Positions 54,674 to 62,545 of a stretch of DNA of 64,000 nucleotides are shown here, in pieces. Where the stretch lies: assembly GCF_019285515.1 (NCBI RefSeq), contig NZ_CP079095.1, forward strand, positions 3,938,501-4,002,500, read 5' to 3'. Position 1 is the first letter of the stretch, and every line of letters begins with the position of its first letter. The DNA comes from Methylococcus sp. Mc7. Lineage in GTDB: Bacteria; Pseudomonadota; Gammaproteobacteria; Methylococcales; Methylococcaceae. Both the position numbers and the translations under genes were made by a program. The notes beneath the pieces were generated by a model. The model did no database searches and was not told the origin of the DNA. It saw only the letters and a program-made list of their open reading frames with translations.

Positions 54674-56644
54674 ATGTGTGGAATTAGTGGAATTGCGGCA
54701 TTATCGGTAAACAGCAAAGTCAGCGACCGCGACGTTCGCAGCATGCTATTGCCACAACAACACCGTGGTCCCGATGATAGCGGCGTTTACCTGGACCCAG
54801 CTTTTCGTCTGGGACTGGGGCATGTTCGGTTGAGTATTGTCGATCTGGCGGGTGGCATTCAGCCCATGCCCAACGAAGATCGCAGTGTCTGGGTGTCTTT
54901 CAATGGCGAGATTTTCAATTATCAGGAGTTGCGTCAATCGTTACTGAAAGACGGCCATCATTTTCATACCCAAAGCGATACCGAAGTCATCGTCCATGCT
55001 TATGAGCAGTATGGCGATGATTTTGTGCAGCAGTTGAATGGGCAATTTGCCATCGCCCTGTGGGATCAACGTCGGCAACGTTTGCTGTTGCTGCGCGATC
55101 GAGTTGGAATTTTGCCGCTGTTTTATACCCGTCAAAATGACAGGTTATTGTTTGCTTCAGAAATAAAAGCCTTATTGCCGCAACTAGCTGAAGCGCCGCG
55201 TATTTCGCCGGCAGCGTTGGATCATCTGTTTACTTTTTGGGCACCGCTTAGCCCCAACACGTTATTTGACAATATCTTTGAAGTGTCGCCCGGGCACATG
55301 CTGATCTTGGAAAATGGCGATTTGCGCGACGTACTGTACTGGGATTGGCGTTTTCCCGAAGCAGGCGACTATCAGCGAGGTACAGATGACGAATTGGCGG
55401 GACAGCTTTACCAGCTTTTGGCCGATGCCACTCAGATTCGTCTGCGCGCCGATGTTCCGGTAGGCGCTTATCTTTCGGGTGGGCTTGATTCATCGACCTT
55501 GGTGGCATTGATTTGCCGGCATTCCGAAGCGCCACTCAAAACCTTTTCTATTGGGTTTGAAGATCAATCGCTGGATGAGTCGACATTTCAGCAACAGTTG
55601 ATCACCCATCTAGCTGTCGAGAATAGTCGGATAGTGTCGCGGAATAACGATATTGCCGAGCAGTTTCCGGCCACTATTTTTCACGCGGAAACCGCGGTAT
55701 TACGCACCGCTGCCACGCCGATGAAACAGTTATCCGCGTTGGCGAGAGCCTCCGGTTACAAGGTGGTACTTACCGGAGAAGGTGCCGATGAGGTTATCGG
55801 GGGGTATGATCTATTCAAGGAGGCCAAAATCCGTCAATTTTGGGCGCGGCAGCCTCAGTCAGAATGGCGACCATTGTTGCTGAAAGCCTTGTATCCCTAT
55901 TTGGATACGGCGGGCGCCCAGACCAAAGCCTATTTGAATAATTTTTATAGTATTGGTTTGGATGATCCTGAGCAACCCGGTTTCAGTCACTTGACCCGCT
56001 GGTTTACCACGGCACGTTGCAAGGCATTTTTCTCCAAAGAATTGAATGCGGTTTTGCGCGAAGATGCCGTTGAGCGCTTGACTCAGCAGTTGCCGCCGGC
56101 GTTTAAGACTTGGCATCCGTTTAATCGCGGCCAATATCTGGAAGCAAAAACCTTGATGAGCCGCTATTTATTATGCTCGCAGGGGGATCGTATGTTGATG
56201 GCCAATTCGGTGGAAGGCCGCTATCCGTTTTTGGATCATCGAGTTATCGAGTTTGCCAATTGCCTGCAGCCACGACTTAAAATGCGGGTACTCAACGAAA
56301 AATATCTGTTAAAAAAAGCCATGCAAACTCATCTGCCAGCCCAGATCGCGGGTCGGCATAAGCAGCCCTATCGAGCACCGGATATTCCCGCCTTTTTTTC
56401 AAGCCATCCACCCGATTATGTGACCGAGATGTTAAGCGAGGACAAGCTACGGGAATATGGTTACTTTGACGCCCAGAAAGTGGGATTGCTGTTCAAAAAA
56501 GCCAGTCGCGGCCATACCATAGCCTATAAAGATAATATGGCGCTGGTGGGTCTACTTTCCACACAATTGTGTCATTATTTTTTTGTCGAGGGTTTTTCTA
56601 AATTAAACCATCAAACCGACGTTACTGCCGTTTCTTCAGCCTAA
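54674..56644 (+). CDS. asparagine synthase (glutamine-hydrolysing) family amidotransferase
   Basis: 656-residue two-domain enzyme. The N-terminal glutamine amidotransferase domain starts MCGISGIAAL, with Cys2 as nucleophile, and has RGPDDSG, HVRLSIVDLAGG and SFNGEIFNY. The synthetase domain has the pyrophosphatase motif SGGLDSS at 268-274 and GEGADEVIGGYD. It should transfer ammonia from glutamine to an adenylated carboxyl group. As first gene of a cluster with an acyl carrier protein and an AMP-ligase, the acceptor is more likely a pathway intermediate than aspartate (inference); such paralogues occur in exopolysaccharide and O-antigen loci. Codon use is clearly AT-richer than in the first 50 kb. 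Confidence 0.88.
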   Translation: MCGISGIAALSVNSKVSDRDVRSMLLPQQHRGPDDSGVYLDPAFRLGLGHVRLSIVDLAGGIQPMPNEDRSVWVSFNGEIFNYQELRQSLLKDGHHFHTQSDTEVIVHAYEQYGDDFVQQLNGQFAIALWDQRRQRLLLLRDRVGILPLFYTRQNDRLLFASEIKALLPQLAEAPRISPAALDHLFTFWAPLSPNTLFDNIFEVSPGHMLILENGDLRDVLYWDWRFPEAGDYQRGTDDELAGQLYQLLADATQIRLRADVPVGAYLSGGLDSSTLVALICRHSEAPLKTFSIGFEDQSLDESTFQQQLITHLAVENSRIVSRNNDIAEQFPATIFHAETAVLRTAATPMKQLSALARASGYKVVLTGEGADEVIGGYDLFKEAKIRQFWARQPQSEWRPLLLKALYPYLDTAGAQTKAYLNNFYSIGLDDPEQPGFSHLTRWFTTARCKAFFSKELNAVLREDAVERLTQQLPPAFKTWHPFNRGQYLEAKTLMSRYLLCSQGDRMLMANSVEGRYPFLDHRVIEFANCLQPRLKMRVLNEKYLLKKAMQTHLPAQIAGRHKQPYRAPDIPAFFSSHPPDYVTEMLSEDKLREYGYFDAQKVGLLFKKASRGHTIAYKDNMALVGLLSTQLCHYFFVEGFSKLNHQTDVTAVSSA

Positions 56645-56671
56645 AACCTAAGAAACATTTTATTGATAGTT

Positions 56672-56926
56672 ATGAACACGAAAACATTGATAAGGGAATA
56701 TATTTTAACAAACTTGCTGTTCACCGAGGATGAGCACGCTTTGCAAGATGACGACTCTTTTATCAATGAGGGGATCATCGACTCTACCGGCGTGCTGGAG
56801 CTGATTTTCTTCATCGAAGATACCTTTAATATCAAGGTCAATTATGACGAAATATTGCCGACCAATCTCGATTCGGTGGAGAAAATGGTTGATTTCGTCA
56901 CGCGCAAACAAGCCGCTGCCGACTAA
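56672..56926 (+). CDS. acyl carrier protein
   Basis: 84-residue acyl carrier protein. The phosphopantetheine site is Ser38 in GIIDSTGVLEL, and the helices are acidic (FFIEDTFNIKVNYDEI). The ATG at 56672 is preferred over an upstream in-frame TTG. It lies between the amidotransferase and the AMP-ligase genes, which should load it. Its short length and divergence from fatty-acid ACP fit a dedicated carrier for a secondary pathway, similar to carriers that hold amino acids or acyl groups in polysaccharide modification loci. What it carries is unknown. Confidence 0.85.
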   Translation: MNTKTLIREYILTNLLFTEDEHALQDDDSFINEGIIDSTGVLELIFFIEDTFNIKVNYDEILPTNLDSVEKMVDFVTRKQAAAD

Positions 56927-56942
56927 GATTGACGAGGCCGCC

Positions 56943-58508
56943 GTGGTATCTCGCCTATTGCAAGATGATTTGTTGACCCAGGCGGCAAACGATCCTGAAC
57001 GTATCGCCTTGATTGTCGGCGATGTCCGCATGCGTTATGGGGAAGTGGCGCATTACGCCTGTCGTTTGGCGCATGCCTTAAGGCAGCGCGGGGTTCGACG
57101 TGGCGATCGGGTGGTGATTTTCATGAGCAACACCTGGCACTGCGCGGTGTCGATCTACGCGGTATTGTTGGCGGGGGCGGTATTTGTTCCGGTCAATGCG
57201 CAAACCAAGGCAGATAAATTGGCATTTATCTTGGCCGATACCGATGCTCGGCTGTTGCTGACAGAAGCCAATCTTGCCAGAATATTTACTCCAGCCGTGC
57301 AACAACAACCCCAGGTTAGGGTGCTGTGTGCCGGCCATGCCAAGCTGATGCCGACCGATGTGGAATATCTGGATGACACGCTGATCGATATGCCAGGCAC
57401 GCCGCCGCCATCATCCTCGATTGCTTTGGACTTGGCGGCATTGCTTTATACCTCTGGGACCACGGGTAACCCCAAAGGGGTGATGCACAGTCATCAATCG
57501 TTGTTATTTGTGTTGGATAGCATCAATCAATACCTGAAATTGACTGCGGATGACCGGCTGTTTTCGTTCCTGCCCCTCAATTTTGGTTACGGACTGTGTC
57601 AGTGGTTTTCGGCGGTTCATGTTGGCGCTACATTGGTGCTGGAGCAATCGTTTACTTATCCCGCGCAAGTGTTCAATCGCATGCAAGTCGAGTCAGTGAC
57701 TTGCTTTGCCGGCGTTCCGACGGTGTTTGCCATGATGTTGACTCTGGATGCCAAACAGCCTTTGAGTTTTGCCAGTGTGCGACGGGTTACCAGCGCCGCC
57801 GCCGCCTTGCCCGTGGAGTTTATCGCCGGGATAAGGAAAATCTTTCCGCAAGCGGATCTATTCAACATGTACGGACAAACTGAGTGCATTCGTATTGCCT
57901 ATCTGGAGCCCGACCAGCTCGAACTTAAGCCTGATTCGGTGGGATGTGCCATACCGGGAACCGAATTGCTGTTGCTGGATGAGCAAGGCCATCCGGTTGT
58001 GCCTGGCGAAGTGGGCTACCTGCATGTGCGAGGCCAGCATTTGATGCGTGGCTATTGGCATCAGCCCGACAAAACCGCCGAGGTTTTGTTGCCAGCGCCT
58101 ATTCCTGGCGAAAATTTATTAAAGACTGGCGATTTGTTTCGACAAGATGCCGATGGCTATTTTTACTTTGTCGGGCGTAGTGACGATATCATCACGTCGC
58201 GGGGCGAAAAAGTCAGTCCGACCGAAGTCGAAAACGCCATTTATAGTTTGCCGGCCGTGCATGAAGTAGTGGTGCTAGGCATCCCTGATCCGCTATCGGG
58301 TCACGCGGTATGCGCGTTTGTGGCCGCCCGCCAGGGTGAGCCGCTAAGCGAGCAACAAATCAAGAACGTTTGCGTCACTCGCCTGGAAAACTATATGGTG
58401 CCCAAGCACATCCTGATGTTGCCTGAGTTGCCGCACACTGATAATGGCAAGTTGTCGCGTCAGTTGATTTTGCAACAGTGTGCCGAATTGATCAGTCAAC
58501 TGGATTAA
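56943..58508 (+). CDS. AMP-forming acyl/aminoacyl ligase
   Basis: 521-residue adenylating enzyme from a GTG at 56943 behind GACGAGG. Motifs are LLYTSGTTGNPKGVM (A3), NMYGQTE (A5), KTGDLFRQDADGYFYFVGRSDDII (A7-A8 region; core GRSDDII) and the catalytic C-terminal lysine context NGKLSRQ. It should activate an acid and transfer it to the neighbouring carrier protein. The 16-base gap to the carrier gene indicates cotranscription. It resembles the AMP-ligases of exosortase-associated exopolysaccharide clusters, but no exosortase or PEP-CTERM gene is in the window. Substrate unknown. Confidence 0.87.
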   Translation: MVSRLLQDDLLTQAANDPERIALIVGDVRMRYGEVAHYACRLAHALRQRGVRRGDRVVIFMSNTWHCAVSIYAVLLAGAVFVPVNAQTKADKLAFILADTDARLLLTEANLARIFTPAVQQQPQVRVLCAGHAKLMPTDVEYLDDTLIDMPGTPPPSSSIALDLAALLYTSGTTGNPKGVMHSHQSLLFVLDSINQYLKLTADDRLFSFLPLNFGYGLCQWFSAVHVGATLVLEQSFTYPAQVFNRMQVESVTCFAGVPTVFAMMLTLDAKQPLSFASVRRVTSAAAALPVEFIAGIRKIFPQADLFNMYGQTECIRIAYLEPDQLELKPDSVGCAIPGTELLLLDEQGHPVVPGEVGYLHVRGQHLMRGYWHQPDKTAEVLLPAPIPGENLLKTGDLFRQDADGYFYFVGRSDDIITSRGEKVSPTEVENAIYSLPAVHEVVVLGIPDPLSGHAVCAFVAARQGEPLSEQQIKNVCVTRLENYMVPKHILMLPELPHTDNGKLSRQLILQQCAELISQLD

Positions 58509-58591
58509 ACCACAACATTCGACTTGACGGTCGGGCCTGATTGTTTTGCCACAGAAATTTTTATGGAATTACAAAACTCGGGTTAATACCT

Positions 58592-59596
58592 ATGTCTACA
58601 AATCTTGCCGCCGCACTCAAGCTCGACGAATCAGCCGAGGTTGAGAAAATCACTGAGCGCCTGCGTGAATTGTTGCGCAGTCATTTGCGTCGCCGCGGTT
58701 TGGTGGTGGCGATTTCAGGCGGTATCGATAGCGCGGTGTGCGCCGGCTTGGCGGTTAAAGCGTTAGGCCGCGAGCGGGTGTTTGGTTTGCTGTTGCCAGA
58801 GCGTGATTCGGCAGCGGAAAGTACCCTTCGTGGCCGGATGATGGTCGAGCAACTTGGCATCACTCATGAGCAATTTGATATTGCCCCGGCATTGGAATCT
58901 TTGGGCTGTTATCGCTGGCGTGATGACGCCATTCGCGCGGTTTTTCCTGCTTATAGCAGTGGATGGAAAAATAAAATCGTCATCGCCGGTGGCCAGGCCG
59001 GACGTTTCAATTATTTCAAACTGGTTGTGCAGTCGCCAGACGGGCAATTGTTTGAGGAACGTCTGGATTTAAAAAACTACTTACAAATTGTTGCCGCCAC
59101 CAACTTTAAACAGCGGGTGCGGAAAACCATGGAATATTTTCACGCCGACCGCTTGAATTATGCGGTGACCGGTACGCCTAATCGGCTGGAATATGATCAG
59201 GGGTTTTTTGTAAAAAACGGCGACGGTTCTGCTGATGTCAAGCCTATCGCCCATTTATACAAAACCCAGGTCTATGCATTGGCCCGCTATCTGCAGCTAC
59301 CTGAAGAGATCTGCAACGCGCAACCCACCACCGACACCTACAGCATGGTACAAGGCCAGGATGAATTCTATTTCGCTTTGCCTTATGACCGCATGGATAT
59401 CGCCTTGTTGGCCTATAACAGTGGACAAACTGCCGAGCAACTGGCTCAGGCACTGGGTGTGGCATTAGAGCAGGCGCAATTTATTTACCGTGATATCGAA
59501 GCTAAACGTAAAGCCACTAACGTACTGCATTGGTCGGGGATTACCATTGAGCCTGTGGTCGGGCCTGACAGTAAACCCCCGGTCATTGGCGCATAA
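58592..59596 (+). CDS. NadE-like ATP pyrophosphatase (NAD synthase family)
   Basis: 334-residue member of the NAD synthase superfamily without a glutaminase domain. The P-loop is ISGGIDSAV at 41-49; GTPNRLEYDQGFF and DVKPIAHLYKTQVYALARYL follow the NadE pattern. It is longer than ordinary ammonia-dependent NadE (about 275) because of an extra segment of roughly 60 residues (about 105-165, CYRWRDDAIRAVF to the NFKQR start). It also has Pro in place of the second Gly of the usual GTGN. Given its neighbours, it is probably a specialised amide-forming enzyme acting with the asparagine synthase homologue, not the housekeeping NadE (inference). Confidence 0.8.
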   Translation: MSTNLAAALKLDESAEVEKITERLRELLRSHLRRRGLVVAISGGIDSAVCAGLAVKALGRERVFGLLLPERDSAAESTLRGRMMVEQLGITHEQFDIAPALESLGCYRWRDDAIRAVFPAYSSGWKNKIVIAGGQAGRFNYFKLVVQSPDGQLFEERLDLKNYLQIVAATNFKQRVRKTMEYFHADRLNYAVTGTPNRLEYDQGFFVKNGDGSADVKPIAHLYKTQVYALARYLQLPEEICNAQPTTDTYSMVQGQDEFYFALPYDRMDIALLAYNSGQTAEQLAQALGVALEQAQFIYRDIEAKRKATNVLHWSGITIEPVVGPDSKPPVIGA

Positions 59597-59625
59597 CTCA
59601 TCTTGAATCCAGCACAGGGGGCTCA

Positions 59626-60453
59626 ATGCTGAATAGAAATGTCTATGGCGGTTGGTTATTGCTAGCCTGGTTGATGCCTGCTTTGCCTGTTCATGCCCAA
59701 GCCAAATCGGAAGAAATAACTATGACTAATACCGCGCAACTTAAAGCTTCAGCCTTGCAGGGTTTGCAAAACAAACTGGTGGTATTCGGTCATCAATCGA
59801 TAGGTGACAATTTGGTCAATGGGCTGCAACGTTTGGCCGAGCAGGCGGATGTCAAACTTGCCATTCAGGAACAACGCACGGCATCAGCCAGCAAGGGCGT
59901 CAGCCATTTTTATATTGGTGAGAATGGCAATCCCGCCTCAAAAATTCAGGATTTTGCCGCCACCATTGATGCCGGGGCTGGTCAAGGTGCGGACTTGGCG
60001 TTGATGAAGCTGTGTTATGCCGATTTCAATGCCACTAGCGATGGCCGTCAACTGGCGACAAATTATATTGATAGCCTTGAAGCGCTTGCCAAACGTCATC
60101 CGCAAACCGCCTTTGTCGCGGTCACTGCGCCGTTGATGGCAGCGCAAACTGGGCCAAAAGCCTGGATTAAACGTTTCCTTGGTCGGCAACCTAGCGGCTA
60201 TCTGGATAATGTTCGCCGCGCAGAATTCAATGCCATGCTGCGCGACAAATATCAGAGCAGCGGGCGTTTATTTGACTTGGCTCGCCTGGAAAGCCAGGCA
60301 TCCGCCAGCTCATGCACGGTGTCGGTAGATGGGCAGGTGGTTGAAGCCTTGTGTCCTGAATTCACGGATGATGGCGGCCATCTAAATGAGCGGGGCCAAG
60401 CCATGATGGCCAGTGCGTTTCTAAATTTTGTCAGCTCGTTTTCGGCTAAATAG
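59626..60453 (+). CDS. exported SGNH hydrolase-like protein
   Basis: 275 residues with a signal peptide (LLLAWLMPALPVHAQA, cleavage near residue 24). The segment VVFGHQSIGDNL at 53-64 resembles the first block of SGNH-type hydrolases, and the C-terminal DDGGHLNERG resembles the block with the catalytic His. The nucleophile would be Ser58. It may remove acyl groups or bind a glycan in the periplasm. Second in function to the two acyltransferases that follow, it could edit the same product. Family-level assignment only. Confidence 0.62.
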   Translation: MLNRNVYGGWLLLAWLMPALPVHAQAKSEEITMTNTAQLKASALQGLQNKLVVFGHQSIGDNLVNGLQRLAEQADVKLAIQEQRTASASKGVSHFYIGENGNPASKIQDFAATIDAGAGQGADLALMKLCYADFNATSDGRQLATNYIDSLEALAKRHPQTAFVAVTAPLMAAQTGPKAWIKRFLGRQPSGYLDNVRRAEFNAMLRDKYQSSGRLFDLARLESQASASSCTVSVDGQVVEALCPEFTDDGGHLNERGQAMMASAFLNFVSSFSAK

Positions 60454-60461
60454 GACTGGAA

Positions 60462-61148
60462 GTGAGACCATTATTCAAGGCTACGAGTTGGTTTCAGGGA
60501 GAGTGGCCGTCGAATAATCCTATGAGTTTGTTGACCAGAGATATCGAGTTTTTCTATCAACAGCATGGTGCTGGGCGACCGCTCAATTTGCCATTGCGGT
60601 TATGGTCAATTGCCGGTTCCTCCGGTTTGAAGTTATTGTGCAGCCATCGTCTTGATCATTGGTTGCTGGGTAAACGCCAAGCGCCTGACGGAGTCAAGTG
60701 GCTCTGGCTGCCGCTGGTGATTGTTTCCGGCTTGATCAAACTGGTGATCAAGCTATACAGCAAAAGCGAGATTGGCAACGACTGCGAAATCGAAGGGGGC
60801 GTTATTTTTTCCGATCAGGGCAATATCATTTTTGGGGCGAGAAAAGTCGGCTCTGGCTCAGTGATCGGTACGCGAGTGACGGTAGGTATGAGTCATGCTG
60901 ACAAGGGCCGGCCGGAAATTGGCCGTAATGTCTGGATCGGCTCTGATTGCGTGGTGTACGGCACTGTCAGTATCGGCGACGGTGCCACCTTGCTGCCGGG
61001 TACCGTGCTGACCAAGACGATTCCGCCCGGTGTTGTCATGCAGGGCAATCCGGCGCGTTTGCTGGTGCGGAATTTTGATAACACTGAACTTAGGTTGCAA
61101 GCCGATATTGATGCGGTTAGCTTGGTCAACCAACAGCGGAGCAGTTGA
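60462..61148 (+). CDS. serine acetyltransferase-like hexapeptide acyltransferase
   Basis: 228 residues with a left-handed beta-helix of hexapeptide repeats in the C-terminal half (IGNDCEIEGGVIF, GSGSVIGTRVTV, IGRNVWIGSDCVV, IGDGATLLPGTV) and the closing MQGNPARLL. The N-terminal part has a hydrophobic stretch (WLPLVIVSGLIKLVIKLY). The GTG start at 60462 has AGGA upstream; an ATG at 60522 (MSLLTRDIEFF) is an alternative that better matches CysE-like N-termini. It probably O-acetylates a sugar or other acceptor using acetyl-CoA. The stop overlaps nothing but the next start follows at once (TGA-GTG). Confidence 0.82.
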   Translation: MRPLFKATSWFQGEWPSNNPMSLLTRDIEFFYQQHGAGRPLNLPLRLWSIAGSSGLKLLCSHRLDHWLLGKRQAPDGVKWLWLPLVIVSGLIKLVIKLYSKSEIGNDCEIEGGVIFSDQGNIIFGARKVGSGSVIGTRVTVGMSHADKGRPEIGRNVWIGSDCVVYGTVSIGDGATLLPGTVLTKTIPPGVVMQGNPARLLVRNFDNTELRLQADIDAVSLVNQQRSS

Positions 61149-61724
61149 GTGTTCGACAATATTTGTGCCGATGCGATGCGGGTACATCGGGCGCATCGAA
61201 ACACTGACTGCTTGGGGTTGGGGGATTTTCTCTACGCGCTGTGGATGAATTACGGTTTGCAGGCTCTGGTCATTTATCGCTTTGGGCGTTGGCTGCACAA
61301 CTTATCTCAACAGCCTTGGGGCTGGATAGCGGCAGGTCTGGGCTATCCGCTGTTCTGGTTGTCCGCGCTGTTGGTGCGTAAAGCCTATGGCATTGATTTG
61401 GCACAAACTGCCGACATTGCTCCCGGTTTTTACATCAATCATTTTGGCGGTGTGGTAGTCAGGCATTGCCGAATTGGCCAGCGCTGCAACATTCAGCAAC
61501 AGGTTAAGCTGGGAACTGAAAATGCCGGTGAGCAGCAACTTGTGATTGGTAATAGCGTTTATATTGGTGCACATGCCAAGATTTGTGCGGCGGTGACGAT
61601 TGGTGACGAGGCAACTATCGGCGCTGGCGCGGTGGTGACGCAGGATATTCCTGCGCGTTGTTTGGTGTTGGGTGATCCGGCCCGCATCGTTCAGAGCAAT
61701 TACGATTCGATCATTACAAATTAG
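61149..61724 (+). CDS. second serine acetyltransferase-like hexapeptide acyltransferase
   Basis: 191 residues from a GTG that follows the previous stop without any gap, so coupled translation is expected. The hexapeptide repeats are in the second half (IGQRCNIQQQVKLG, IGNSVYIGAHAKI, IGDEATIGAGAVV) with closing LGDPARIV. INHFGGVVV replaces the usual active-site area with a His that fits acetyl transfer. An N-terminal hydrophobic region suggests membrane attachment. It is the last gene of the AT-richer block. Two adjacent, non-identical acetyltransferases imply two modification positions or a heteromeric enzyme (inference). Confidence 0.82.
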   Translation: MFDNICADAMRVHRAHRNTDCLGLGDFLYALWMNYGLQALVIYRFGRWLHNLSQQPWGWIAAGLGYPLFWLSALLVRKAYGIDLAQTADIAPGFYINHFGGVVVRHCRIGQRCNIQQQVKLGTENAGEQQLVIGNSVYIGAHAKICAAVTIGDEATIGAGAVVTQDIPARCLVLGDPARIVQSNYDSIITN

Positions 61725-61927
61725 CTCGAATAGAAGGATGGGGATGGGGTGGGCCATGGCTCCCGCTCCGGTAATTTGATTGAAGGCGGATCGTAGATTC
61801 GGGCGTTACCGAAAAAAATCACCGCGCCTCCGTTTCAGCCAAGCGCCGGTTCCGTTTCAGTCCAGCGGATGAGCAAGAAACCATCCATACTCGACGGGCA
61901 TATTTTTACGAAAACCAGAGGATGACG

Positions 61928-62365
61928 ATGTCCCGCTCTCCAGAAAACCCCCTGTTGCTCAAAGGCGCCGCCCTGTGGCTGCTCGTAGCTCTCGGTTTGG
62001 CCTGGTGCCTGGTCGGGCTGAACTTCGGCCTGCCCGTGCTGCCTGCGGTTTTCGCGGGCAAATTCACCCGTCTGGTGCAGGCGCATCTGGATCTGCTGCT
62101 GATGAGCGCCCTGCTGTTCGGCTTCCATGCCGCGAAGATATCCCTGCCCCGCCCGGTCTGCTGGGCCATGGTGATCGGCGCCTTCACCAATTCCAGCTTA
62201 TTCCTGCTGCAGGCGATCTTTCCCGCGCTGGATGCGCCACCCGCCCCGGGCAACTTGGCGCAGGCGGCTTTCGGACTGTACGCCATCGCCAGCGTGACCC
62301 TCACGAGCTACGGCTTCGGCCGAGCCGCCGTGATCGTCCTCCGGTCCACCATCAAGGCCGGCTGA
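61928..62365 (+). CDS. four-helix membrane protein, possibly hydroxylaminobenzene mutase/styrene-oxide isomerase-like
   Basis: 145 residues with four hydrophobic helices (about 12-32, 50-67, 78-98, 112-133). The stretch LVQAHLDLLLMSALLFGF recalls the AHLE-containing first repeat of the small haem isomerase/mutase family, but the match is by eye and weak. The ATG at 61928 has AGAGG at proper spacing; an ATG six bases upstream is too close to it. Base composition is GC-rich again, so this gene belongs to the host-type DNA or a different import than the seven-gene block. Function not assigned. Confidence 0.5.
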   Translation: MSRSPENPLLLKGAALWLLVALGLAWCLVGLNFGLPVLPAVFAGKFTRLVQAHLDLLLMSALLFGFHAAKISLPRPVCWAMVIGAFTNSSLFLLQAIFPALDAPPAPGNLAQAAFGLYAIASVTLTSYGFGRAAVIVLRSTIKAG

Positions 62366-62545
62366 CGTCCAGTCCGTCAATCCTCTCCAATGCGGGATCA
62401 CCTCGATTCCGGCATTGGCGGCTTGATTCATTCTGCCGCCGCCGGGCAGCATCGCGCCGCTTCTTAAGGTCGGAACTAGGCGCTTAACTTTGAATAAGCC
62501 TGCCGCGAACGCCAGGGGCATAGGTTCTGCCAACACGAATTTCCG

